Source: Dethiosulfatibacter sp.
GTDB taxonomy: Bacteria; Bacillota_A; Clostridia; Tissierellales; Dethiosulfatibacteraceae
Direction: 5' to 3'
DNA length: 64,000 nt
NCBI GenBank assembly: GCA_019084435.1
Contig: JAHRFV010000327.1
Coordinates: forward strand, 7,739 to 71,738
The notes below the pieces were generated by a model. It searched no databases. It had not been told where the DNA came from and was given only the letters and a program-made list of their open reading frames with translations. A program made the position numbers and the translations under genes. Below are positions 43,297 to 52,510 of this stretch, one piece after another. The stretch's first letter is position 1. Every line of letters starts with the position of its first letter.

Positions 43297-45900
43297 ATGA
43301 ACATAGATCCATGTATGGGAAGTGGTCATATTCTTGTTTATGCATTTGAAGTACTTATGCAAATCTATGAATCACAAGGTTATACACAAAGAGATGCTGC
43401 CAATGCAATAATTAAGAATAACCTATTTGGGTTAGATATAGATACCAGAGCTTACCAGCTTGCCTACTTTTCTTTAATGATGAAAGGTAGAAAATATGAC
43501 AGAAGATTTTTAGCTAAAGAAATTACTCCTAATATTTATGCTATAACCGAAAGTAATTTGTTAAAGAATGTTAATTTACAATACTTTGGGAACACATTGT
43601 CTTCAATAGATCGAAATAATGCAGTTTCACAAGTAGAGTATTTATTGAACTGTTTTATTGATGCAAGAGAGTACGGTTCCATTTTGAATATTGACTCGTG
43701 TAATTGGGAGTTGTTACATCGGTTTGTAAATGATTTTGCAATAGATGGACAATTGACATTAGAAAGTATAGAGACTGAAAAGTCTCAACGATTTATCAAC
43801 GGACTAATTAATATTGCTAGAGTGATGGAGCAGAAATATGATGTTGTGATGACAAATCCACCTTATATGGGGAACAATGGAATGAATGGAAAGTTAAGCT
43901 CTTTTGTCAAGAAATACTATGCTGAAGCAAAATCTGATATGAGTACTGTATTTATGCTAAAAGCGCTAAAGATGTGCAAAAAACATGGGTACATTACTAT
44001 GATAAATATACCTGTATGGATGTTTTTATCTAGTTACGAAAAGTTAAGGAATAATTTGATAAATCAATGTACATTTATAAATATGGTTCATTTTGGTAGA
44101 GGGGTTTTTGGCTCTGATTTTGGAACGACATCTTTTGTTTTATTAAACAGCAATATTCAGAATTATCTAGGGAAATATTTAAGGTTGTTTGATAAACAAG
44201 GGGCAGTCGATTCTGTAGAAAAAAAAGAACAATTTTTCTTCGAGGAGAAAAGAAGAAAGCTAGCAAAGCAAGACGATTTTAATAAGATTCCAGGTGAGCC
44301 AATTGCATATTGGGTAGATGCTAGTATTATTAATGCATTTAGTATAGGTAAACCGATAGCTGATTTAGGTGTTCCAAGGACAGGTATAATGACAGGTGAT
44401 AATAATCGTTTTCTTCGACTTTGGTGGGAAGTAGATTATAAAAAGAGCAATTTCATTGCAGAGAATGTAGAGGAAGCTATTCAATCGCAGGCAAAATGGT
44501 TTCCATATAATAAAGGAGGAACTTTTAGAAAGTGGTATGGTAATAATGACTATGTAATTAATTGGGAAAATGCAGGGCACGAGGTGTTTAATTGTGCAAA
44601 AAATGATAGAAGAAACTCTCAAGATTATCCTAATGAATATAAATTTAAGCAGGCTATTTCATGGTCATTGGTTACTTCCGGTCAACCTGCGTTTCGCATG
44701 AAAAAAAATAATTTATCTGATATTGCAGGTCCCTCTCTATATATTTATGGCAAGGATTTCTACTATATCTTAGCATTTTGTAACTCACGTATTTCATTAG
44801 AAATGCTTAATATTCTAAATCCTACCATAAATTATCAAGCAGGAAATATTGCACAATTACCGATTTTGAATGATAACGAAGTATATGACAAAGTTATCAA
44901 TATCACTCAAAAGAATATTGCAATTTCAAAAGATGATTGGGATTCTTATGAATATTCTTGGGATTTTAAAAAACATCCAATGATAAATGGATCTGATATA
45001 AGCGTAGCTTTTGAAATATGGAAGAAAAATTGCAAGACTAGATTTGAACACTTGAAAGCTAACGAAAAAGAAATTAACAATGTTTTCGTCAATATTTATA
45101 ACATGAAAGATATTATTGACTCAGACATTAATAATAATGACGTCTCGCTTCAAAAAGCTGATCTTAATACAGATATAAAGAGCTTTATTTCATATGCCGT
45201 TGGGTGTATGTTTGGAAGATATTCATTAGATGAAGATGGACTAATATATGCAGGCGGACACTGGGATGCAAATAAATATAACTCATTTATTCCTGATAAA
45301 GATAATTGTATTCCAATAACCGATGAAAAATATTTTGAAGATGATATTGTTGGCCGATTTGTTGAGTTTGTAAAAGTGGTTTATGGAAAAGAAACGCTTG
45401 AAAAAAACCTTGATTTTATTGCGAATGCATTAGGTGGTAAGGGAAATACTTCGAGGGAAGTTATTCGAAACTATTTTATTAAGGACTTCTTTAAGGACCA
45501 TGTTAAAACTTATCAGAAAAGACCTATATATTGGTTATATGATAGTGGTAAACAAAATGGCTTTAAAGCATTAATATATATGCATCGTTACACGGCTGAT
45601 ACAACGGGAATAGTCCGTGTTGATTATCTTCACAAGATGCAGAAAATTTATATGAGTGAGATTGATCGTATGCAAGATATGATTGAGAATAGTACACATG
45701 CTAGGGATGTTGCCCAGGCGGAGAAGCGAAAGGAAAAGCTGATAAAGCAATTAAAAGAGACCAAAGAGTACGATGAGAAAATTGCTCACATTGCTCTTAG
45801 TCGTATTGACATTGACCTTGATGATGGCGTAAAGGTTAATTATGATAAAGCTCAAACAGCACAAGACGGTAAGAGATTGGATATATTAGCAAAAATATAA
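43297..45900 (+). CDS. pglX: BREX adenine methyltransferase PglX, N-terminally truncated
   Basis: The 867-residue frame begins with NIDPCMGSGHILVYAFEV, the SAM-binding motif I that in full-length PglX (about 1150-1200 residues) is preceded by some 300 residues. Motif IV is VMTNPPYMGNNGMNGKLS near residue 186, and the C-terminal target-recognition and helical regions look complete. There is no ribosome site before ATG 43297, and a strong terminator ends 17 bases upstream. The loss of the N-terminus and expression signals suggests a non-functional or poorly expressed methylase. It runs into pglZ with a TAATG overlap. Confidence 0.88.
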   Translation: MNIDPCMGSGHILVYAFEVLMQIYESQGYTQRDAANAIIKNNLFGLDIDTRAYQLAYFSLMMKGRKYDRRFLAKEITPNIYAITESNLLKNVNLQYFGNTLSSIDRNNAVSQVEYLLNCFIDAREYGSILNIDSCNWELLHRFVNDFAIDGQLTLESIETEKSQRFINGLINIARVMEQKYDVVMTNPPYMGNNGMNGKLSSFVKKYYAEAKSDMSTVFMLKALKMCKKHGYITMINIPVWMFLSSYEKLRNNLINQCTFINMVHFGRGVFGSDFGTTSFVLLNSNIQNYLGKYLRLFDKQGAVDSVEKKEQFFFEEKRRKLAKQDDFNKIPGEPIAYWVDASIINAFSIGKPIADLGVPRTGIMTGDNNRFLRLWWEVDYKKSNFIAENVEEAIQSQAKWFPYNKGGTFRKWYGNNDYVINWENAGHEVFNCAKNDRRNSQDYPNEYKFKQAISWSLVTSGQPAFRMKKNNLSDIAGPSLYIYGKDFYYILAFCNSRISLEMLNILNPTINYQAGNIAQLPILNDNEVYDKVINITQKNIAISKDDWDSYEYSWDFKKHPMINGSDISVAFEIWKKNCKTRFEHLKANEKEINNVFVNIYNMKDIIDSDINNNDVSLQKADLNTDIKSFISYAVGCMFGRYSLDEDGLIYAGGHWDANKYNSFIPDKDNCIPITDEKYFEDDIVGRFVEFVKVVYGKETLEKNLDFIANALGGKGNTSREVIRNYFIKDFFKDHVKTYQKRPIYWLYDSGKQNGFKALIYMHRYTADTTGIVRVDYLHKMQKIYMSEIDRMQDMIENSTHARDVAQAEKRKEKLIKQLKETKEYDEKIAHIALSRIDIDLDDGVKVNYDKAQTAQDGKRLDILAKI

Positions 45901-45956
45901 TGGATTTAAAAGTCCTAAGGATTTTAGAGCAATATAAGGATGTAGGCGGTGAAATT

Positions 45957-48470
45957 ATGACAGAACTAAATTTGAATCAAATAGTTGATAAATTAAATAG
46001 TGAGTTTAAGTCTGATGTTCGCAAACTGGTGTTTTGGTATGATGCCAATGCTGAGTTTGTTTCGGATATTGAGTCACTAGAATTAGAGAATGCTAAAATA
46101 TTAAGACTTGAGCGAGATAATCAATTCCATATCAAGTATGTTTTAGAGCGTAAAGACACTGAAACGAATTACTTGATATATGCGCCATTTTCAAAGCCTG
46201 CTCTTCGAGACAATCATCTAGCGGATACCATCCGTTATTCTAAAGAATTTTTTGCTGATCGTACATCTTTGTTGGCTATTGATTTGGGCATTGATGAGAA
46301 GTACAAGCCGGTTTTACAGAAGTACAGCAAATTCTTTAAAGCAAAAGAGCGAATTCAGAAGTTTTATAATCTTGAAATTGAAAATTTCAACAAACAGGTC
46401 ATTGAAACAGCACTGATGAGCGTTATCTGTAAAACGAAAGTTGTTTCTTTTGAGGAGATTGTTCGGACTATTATTGCGGAAGGTGACTTTGAAGAGAATA
46501 AATATTTAGCGGATTTTGAAAAGTATGATTTGATAGAACCATTTTGGGAAATGTGTGAGGAAACCTTTGGTTATACAGACAACACACCGACTTTAACTAA
46601 GTTTGTATATACCTTGTTTGTGACCTATACATCTAAAGTGGTTCATACAGTACTCCCTCAAGCATGGAAGAATTATTGTTCTTACAAATCAGGAAATATC
46701 ATTGCTTTTCTAGATAGCTTAATGAATAGTATAATCTATAATGATATTTTTGAAGAACTGTCTCAAATGACTTATAACGAGTTAAAGGGAGATGTAGTTT
46801 TTGAACGTATAGGTGTTGAGGAACTGATTGATTGTGAATTGTTCTGCAAGATAGATGTTTTTGTTATAAAGTGGTTAATTGAAAGACTTGAGAATGAAGA
46901 TGTTGATGCTAAATTAAATGGTGGTTTAATACCGGATATTTGTCAAAAAAGAAGGAAGATGCATTATGGGAAAGGATATAAGTCCCATTATTATGTGCTT
47001 GAAAATGCCTATTACTTGATTAGAGCAGCTAGATATGAACCCAAGAAAGAGATAGATGCCATAATAAAAGAATATGTTACAAAGGATTATTCCGTTGACC
47101 AAAACTACAGGTATTTTTATTATCATTTTGACAAAATTTCAAATAATACGCCTTATGATACGCTCCGCGATCTTATAGAAAACATTTACACAAATAGGTT
47201 CTTAGACAAACTGTCTGTAGCTTGGACTAGAGCCTTTGAAGAAAACAAGGCAAAAGCAGGAATTTTAAAGCAACAAGAGTTTTACAATAAATATCTGAGA
47301 TCAGCAAAAGAGCGTACTGTGGTAATAATTTCAGATGCACTCAGATATGAAGTTGGTCAAACGCTGATGAATCGATTAGAAAATGATGAAAAATGCACAG
47401 CTTCTTTAGCTCCAATGCTGAGTGTTTTACCTTCATACACAAGATTTGGCATGTCAGCGTTACTGCCTCATAAAGAATTAGTAATGAGTGATGACTTTAA
47501 AGTATTGGTTGATGGCAAAGTATGCGATGATCTAAAAGCAAGAGAACAAATCTTACAGTCATATGTACCAAATAGTAAAACGATTCAGTTTGATGACATA
47601 AAGAGTATGAGAATTTCTGACTTAAAGGAAATATCTACAGGACAAGATATTATATATGTTTATCATAACCAAGTGGATGCCAGAGGCGATAAATTAAACA
47701 CAGAGAATGAAGTGTTCACTGCATGTGAAGAAGCAGTAGAAGAAATTCATACAATGATTAAAAGACTAACAAGTGCAAATAATATTCACTTTATAATTAC
47801 CGCTGACCATGGATTTATCTACAAACGTGACAAACTTACTGAGAGTGATAAAATTAGTGGTTTCGATAAGAAGAACGCTTTTGTAGGAAGACGTTATATT
47901 GTAGCAGATGAACCTGTAAATGCAGATGGAATAGCAAGCGTTTTATTGGGTGATATATTAAATAATGATGATCAAAGAGTTGTATCGGTCCCTGTTGGTA
48001 GTGATGTATTTAAAGTATCCGGTGGTGGTCAGAACTTTGTTCACGGCGGCGCATCGATACAGGAATTAATCATTCCGGTTATTGATGTAAAAACCAATAA
48101 ATATCATACAGAAACTAAATCTGTGAGCATTGGATTAGTAAGTTTAGTGAATAAAATTACCAATCTTACTACAAACCTAGATTTTATTCAATCTGATCCT
48201 GTTTCAGATGTATTCAAGGAAACAACTTATAAAGTATTCTTTATTTCAGATGACAATGAGAAAATATCGAATGACAACATATATGTAGCGGATAAGAAAG
48301 ACAAAGATGCCAGCAAACGAATATTCCGTTTGAAATTTACATTTAAAAATAAGAAGTATGATAGAAATAGGAAATATTATCTCGTTGCCTATGATGAGAA
48401 GAATTCATTAGAAGTCATAAGACACGAAATCCAAATGGATTTGGCGTTTGTAGATGACTTTGGCTTCTAG
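45957..48470 (+). CDS. pglZ: BREX phosphatase-like protein PglZ
   Basis: An 837-residue protein of the alkaline phosphatase superfamily. The start MTELNLNQIVDKLNSEFKSD, followed by VRKLVFWYDANAEF, matches type 1 PglZ. Metal-site motifs are VVIISDALRYEVGQ near residue 458 and FIITADHGFIYKR near 615. It is a core BREX component needed for host methylation and phage exclusion. ATG 45957 follows AGGCGGTG; an ATG at 45900 overlapping the pglX stop would add 19 residues. The gene appears intact. Confidence 0.94.
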   Translation: MTELNLNQIVDKLNSEFKSDVRKLVFWYDANAEFVSDIESLELENAKILRLERDNQFHIKYVLERKDTETNYLIYAPFSKPALRDNHLADTIRYSKEFFADRTSLLAIDLGIDEKYKPVLQKYSKFFKAKERIQKFYNLEIENFNKQVIETALMSVICKTKVVSFEEIVRTIIAEGDFEENKYLADFEKYDLIEPFWEMCEETFGYTDNTPTLTKFVYTLFVTYTSKVVHTVLPQAWKNYCSYKSGNIIAFLDSLMNSIIYNDIFEELSQMTYNELKGDVVFERIGVEELIDCELFCKIDVFVIKWLIERLENEDVDAKLNGGLIPDICQKRRKMHYGKGYKSHYYVLENAYYLIRAARYEPKKEIDAIIKEYVTKDYSVDQNYRYFYYHFDKISNNTPYDTLRDLIENIYTNRFLDKLSVAWTRAFEENKAKAGILKQQEFYNKYLRSAKERTVVIISDALRYEVGQTLMNRLENDEKCTASLAPMLSVLPSYTRFGMSALLPHKELVMSDDFKVLVDGKVCDDLKAREQILQSYVPNSKTIQFDDIKSMRISDLKEISTGQDIIYVYHNQVDARGDKLNTENEVFTACEEAVEEIHTMIKRLTSANNIHFIITADHGFIYKRDKLTESDKISGFDKKNAFVGRRYIVADEPVNADGIASVLLGDILNNDDQRVVSVPVGSDVFKVSGGGQNFVHGGASIQELIIPVIDVKTNKYHTETKSVSIGLVSLVNKITNLTTNLDFIQSDPVSDVFKETTYKVFFISDDNEKISNDNIYVADKKDKDASKRIFRLKFTFKNKKYDRNRKYYLVAYDEKNSLEVIRHEIQMDLAFVDDFGF

Positions 48471-48493
48471 ATAAGATGCAGGAGGAAATCAGA

Positions 48494-50563
48494 ATGATTA
48501 AAGAAGATGTAATTGAAGAAATGGATAATCCAACTGCTGTGCTTAACAAAAAACTTAGGCAGTACTTTGATGGAAAAATAGTCCGTAAAGATCTAACTAA
48601 ATCCATAAAAGAAGGTGCAAATGTTCCTGTATATGTTTTGGAATTTCTTCTAGGGCAATACTGCAGTTCAGATGATCCTGAAATTATTGAAGAAGGCGTT
48701 AGTACTGTTAAAAGGATTTTAACGGATAATTTCGTTCGGCCAGATGAAGCTCAAAAAGTCCTGTCAATATTAAGAGAGCGTGGAAGTTACACAGTTATTG
48801 ACCGTATTACAGCAAAATTGAATATAAAACAAGATAGATATGAAGCTGAATTTTCTAATCTAGGCATTTCGAATATTCTTTTGGAGCCGTCTTATGTGTC
48901 AGACTTTGACAGATTATTGGTCGGCGGCATTTGGTGTATTGTTCAGCTAGAGTATGAGTTTGATGAAGAAGATAGAAGATCAACACCGATACGTGTGCGA
49001 AAGTTAACGCCTATTCAGATGCCACATGTTAATTTAGAAGAATATAAAGCTGCAAGAGCAGAATTTACAAAGTCTGAATGGATTGATGTCTTACTTCGTT
49101 CAACCGGTATGGAATCAAATAAATTTACTGAAAGAGAAAAATGGCTACTACTGGCTAGAATGATACCATTGGTAGAAAATAACTTCAATCTATGTGAGTT
49201 AGGACCAAGAAGTACAGGGAAGTCTCATATCTATAAAGAAATATCCCCTAATAGTATCTTGGTTTCAGGTGGTCAAACTACAGTTGCCAACTTATTTTAC
49301 AACATGGCAAGGAAAACCGTTGGACTTGTAGGTATGTGGGATTGTGTTGCCTTTGATGAGGTTGCCGGTATTACATTTAAAGATAAAGATGGTATACAGA
49401 TCATGAAGGACTATATGGCATCCGGTTCTTTTGCACGTGGCAAAGAAGAAAAAGCAGCAAGTGCTTCTATGGTGTTCGTTGGTAATATCAATCAAAGCGT
49501 AGATGTACTACTTAAAACTTCGCACTTATTTGATCCTTTTCCAGAAGCAATGGCATATGATACAGCATTTCTTGATAGAATGCATTGCTATGTGCCTGGG
49601 TGGGAGATTCCTAAATATAGACCGGATTTCTTTACCGATGAATATGGATTTATTACGGATTATTTATCAGAAGTCATGAGAGAACTACGAAAAGAACAAT
49701 TTAGTGATGTTAGCGACAAGTTCTTTAAGTTTGGTTCAAATTTAAATCAACGGGATGTTATTGCGGTTAGAAAGATGATTTCTGGTTTTACTAAGTTATT
49801 ATACCCTAATGGCAAATTTACTAAAGAAGACATTGCTGAAATTATGACATTTTCTCTGGAAATGCGTCGTAGAGTAAAAGAGCAACTTAAAAAGATCGGC
49901 GGAATGGAATTCTATGATGTGAATTTTTCATATGTAGATAATGAGACCTTCGAAGAAAACTATGTTTCAGTCATGGAGCAAGGTGGCGGTAAATTAATAC
50001 CTGAAGGTATGACTAATCCTGGGCATGTGTATACGATATCCAGAGGGAAAACAGGTATGACTGGAGTATATCGCCTTGAGACACAAGTATTGCCTGGAAC
50101 AGGTAAATTTGAAAGAACCGGCTTAGGTTCTGATAGAGACGCAAAAGAAGCTACTAATACTGCTTTTAACTACTTAAAGGCATATGGGAAGTCAATAAGT
50201 AACTCAATCAGCACAACTTCAAAAGATTATATTGTAAATTATCAAGACCTTAATGGTTTGGGTATGACAAATAAATTGACATTGCCATCATTAATTGCAA
50301 TTTGTTCAGCAGCTCTTAGCAAATCTACATTATCAAGCATGGCTGTTCTTGGTGATATTAGCATCAGTGGTACGATTATTGATGTTGATGAATTGGCAAG
50401 TACATTACAAGTGTGCTTAGACAATGGTGCAAAGAAAGTATTATTACCAATAACGGCGGCAGCAAGTCTTGGAACAGTTCCTTCGGATTTAGTGGGAGCC
50501 TTTAGTTTGATATTTTATTCTACACCACAAGAGGCAGTGTTTAAGGCGCTTGGGGTTGAGTAA
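48494..50563 (+). CDS. brxL: BREX Lon-like ATPase BrxL
   Basis: A 689-residue protein starting MIKEDVIEEMDNPTAVLNKK at ATG 48494, eight bases after AGGAGG. Walker A is CELGPRSTGKSHIYKE, Walker B is CVAFDEVAGITF, and sensor 1 is MVFVGNINQSV. The C-terminal 200 residues are a Lon-protease-like domain (NYQDLNGLGMTNKLTLPSLI onward). BrxL is the last core gene of type 1 BREX and forms DNA-binding hexameric or dodecameric barrels. The gene is intact and follows pglZ by 23 bases. Confidence 0.95.
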   Translation: MIKEDVIEEMDNPTAVLNKKLRQYFDGKIVRKDLTKSIKEGANVPVYVLEFLLGQYCSSDDPEIIEEGVSTVKRILTDNFVRPDEAQKVLSILRERGSYTVIDRITAKLNIKQDRYEAEFSNLGISNILLEPSYVSDFDRLLVGGIWCIVQLEYEFDEEDRRSTPIRVRKLTPIQMPHVNLEEYKAARAEFTKSEWIDVLLRSTGMESNKFTEREKWLLLARMIPLVENNFNLCELGPRSTGKSHIYKEISPNSILVSGGQTTVANLFYNMARKTVGLVGMWDCVAFDEVAGITFKDKDGIQIMKDYMASGSFARGKEEKAASASMVFVGNINQSVDVLLKTSHLFDPFPEAMAYDTAFLDRMHCYVPGWEIPKYRPDFFTDEYGFITDYLSEVMRELRKEQFSDVSDKFFKFGSNLNQRDVIAVRKMISGFTKLLYPNGKFTKEDIAEIMTFSLEMRRRVKEQLKKIGGMEFYDVNFSYVDNETFEENYVSVMEQGGGKLIPEGMTNPGHVYTISRGKTGMTGVYRLETQVLPGTGKFERTGLGSDRDAKEATNTAFNYLKAYGKSISNSISTTSKDYIVNYQDLNGLGMTNKLTLPSLIAICSAALSKSTLSSMAVLGDISISGTIIDVDELASTLQVCLDNGAKKVLLPITAAASLGTVPSDLVGAFSLIFYSTPQEAVFKALGVE

Positions 50564-50573
50564 AGGGGTTGGT

Positions 50574-50717
50574 ATGAAGTTAAAAAGAGTATCCAAAAAT
50601 GAAGAAAAAATATTAGCTTATCTACGCTTGGAGGAAAAAAATACTGATTATAATGGTTCGGATAGTTATGCTGTAGCGTTGCTTGAAAAGTTCAAAAAAG
50701 TTGTAGAAAAATTATAG
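50574..50717 (+). CDS. Small 47-residue protein between brxL and the DUF262 gene
   Basis: An open frame from ATG 50574, with AAAGGGG seven bases upstream, to TAG 50717. It starts MKLKRVSKNEEKILAYLRLE and ends KFKKVVEKL, a basic helical protein. It fits exactly between brxL (10-base gap) and the DUF262 gene (13-base gap). Function is unknown; such proteins may be small regulators or antitoxin-like partners. Confidence 0.6.
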   Translation: MKLKRVSKNEEKILAYLRLEEKNTDYNGSDSYAVALLEKFKKVVEKL

Positions 50718-50730
50718 TAAGGGGGATTCT

Positions 50731-51843
50731 ATGAATACACTACAAAAAGAAATTGAAGAGATGTCAAAATCCATAAAGACTGATAGTTATCCAATGTCAA
50801 TTGGTGAGATCATTAACATCTATAATGATGGTGATTTGGTTATTAATCCAGAATATCAAAGACTATTTAGATGGGATCTTAGTCAACAGTCAAGTCTGAT
50901 TGAATCAATATTGTTAGGGATACCTTTACCATCAATTTATGTATATCAGACCGAAGAAGGAAAATGGAACTTAATTGATGGACAGCAGAGAGTATCTACA
51001 ATATTAAAATTTGTTGGTGTTCTTAAAGACAATGAGGATAATATCGTAGAGCCAGAGGCATTGGTTAAAACTAAATTTTTACCTTCATTGAATGGGAAAA
51101 TGTGGAGCAACGATAAAGAAGAACAATCATTAAGTGAAGCTCAAAGGAGATATATAAAAAGGTCAAAAATAGATATTGTAATTATTGATAAAGCTAGTGA
51201 TAAATTTGCTCAATACGAAATGTTTCAAAGATTAAATACAGGAGGGTCTCACCTTAGTTCACAAGAGATTAGAAACTGTCTTTTGATAATGAATGATGTA
51301 GACTCTGCTAAATATTTTAAGGAACTGAGCGAGTATGAACCTTTTATCAAATCTATGCCAATATCTGAAAGAGATCAAGACCAACAAGGTTACATGGAAC
51401 AGGTTGTAAGATATTTTGTGATAAGATATTCTGAATTAGATGTTGAAGACTCAGAGAATTATAATGAATTTCTTACTAATGAGATATTAAAAATTGTCGA
51501 TAAAGACGTAATAGATTATGAATCAGAAAAAGAGACTTTCAAGAAGACTTTTGACTTAATTAATAGTGTTTTTGATGAAGATGGTTTCAAAAAATATGAC
51601 ACAACAAAAGGAAAGTTTTTAGGTCCTGTATTAGTTGGAGCTTATGAGGTCATTTTGCCAGGATTGATAAGTAATCTGGAGTATTTTGAGAAAGAGGAAA
51701 ACAGAGAAAAACTGAGCGAACTTGTTAAGTCGATTTATGAAAAAGACGGGTATAATTCTGCAGTAAAAAGAGGTGTAAGGCCGGTAACCAGATTAAAGAA
51801 ATTAGTCGGATTTAGTAAGGAGTTGTTCAGTATTGAAAATTAG
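50731..51843 (+). CDS. DUF262 protein (ParB/Srx-like NTPase domain, GmrS-like)
   Basis: A 370-residue protein. The DUF262 core is FRWDLSQQSSLIESILLG, IPLPSIYVYQ and WNLIDGQQRVSTILKFVG with the DGQQR nucleotide-binding motif near residue 85. In GmrSD and BrxU this domain senses or hydrolyses nucleotides and is fused to a DUF1524 HNH nuclease. Here no DUF1524 follows, and the C-terminus (RGVRPVTRLKKLVGFSKELF) is helical. The adjacent HEPN protein could serve as effector. Ribosome site AAGGGGG. Confidence 0.9.
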   Translation: MNTLQKEIEEMSKSIKTDSYPMSIGEIINIYNDGDLVINPEYQRLFRWDLSQQSSLIESILLGIPLPSIYVYQTEEGKWNLIDGQQRVSTILKFVGVLKDNEDNIVEPEALVKTKFLPSLNGKMWSNDKEEQSLSEAQRRYIKRSKIDIVIIDKASDKFAQYEMFQRLNTGGSHLSSQEIRNCLLIMNDVDSAKYFKELSEYEPFIKSMPISERDQDQQGYMEQVVRYFVIRYSELDVEDSENYNEFLTNEILKIVDKDVIDYESEKETFKKTFDLINSVFDEDGFKKYDTTKGKFLGPVLVGAYEVILPGLISNLEYFEKEENREKLSELVKSIYEKDGYNSAVKRGVRPVTRLKKLVGFSKELFSIEN

Positions 51844-52510
51844 ATCTATAGAAGAGTTAGAAGATAAACTTGAAGGAGATTTATCGTGGCGAAAAAAGGA
51901 AATATTATCACTCAAAATATTAATTGATTCTGACGAAATCAACCAAAGAATTTTACTTCGAGCTGGTATTGCCTTATTATGCGCTCATTTTGAAGGGTTT
52001 ATTAAAGTTGCTTCAAATTATTATATCGTATATGTAGCCAATAAGAAAATTAAGGCAGACGATATTATCAATACATTAGTTGCAATAAAGATGAATAAAA
52101 AGATAAAACAGTGTGGCGAAACAGAAAAGTTCAGTGTCCATGGTGAGATGTTCACTCTTCTTGAAAAGATTAAAGGAGAGAACTTTTATATCAAATACAC
52201 CGAGGAGAGTCCAATAATTTCAACAAATTCGAATCCAACATCTACAGTCTTAGAAGAAATATTGAGGACCATTGGGGTAGATTCTGACATATTCGAAACT
52301 AAAAAACAATATATTGATTATAGTTTACTAAGAAATAGGCATAAAGTGGTGCATGGTGAAAGACACAATTTGGATTATGAAGATTTTATAAATACTCATC
52401 GTATTGTGCTTGAGTTGCTAGACTCATATAAAGAATTGATTATAAATGCTGCTGAACAAGAATTATTCTTGAAGGAGAAAACTAATAGTGAATATGCAGA
52501 GTGTGTATGA
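51833..52510 (+). CDS. MAE_28990-type HEPN protein, probable ribonuclease
   Basis: A 225-residue helical protein with ILLRAGIALLCAHFEGFIKV and the HEPN active-site motif YSLLRNRHKVVHGERHNL (R-x4/6-H), the MAE_28990/MAE_18760 or RiboL-PSP-HEPN family pattern. Such proteins are predicted RNases in defence systems. It overlaps the DUF262 gene by 11 bases and starts with TTG after AAGGAG, so its dose should be tied to the DUF262 protein. It also overlaps the following methylase gene. Confidence 0.85.
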   Translation: MKIRSIEELEDKLEGDLSWRKKEILSLKILIDSDEINQRILLRAGIALLCAHFEGFIKVASNYYIVYVANKKIKADDIINTLVAIKMNKKIKQCGETEKFSVHGEMFTLLEKIKGENFYIKYTEESPIISTNSNPTSTVLEEILRTIGVDSDIFETKKQYIDYSLLRNRHKVVHGERHNLDYEDFINTHRIVLELLDSYKELIINAAEQELFLKEKTNSEYAECV

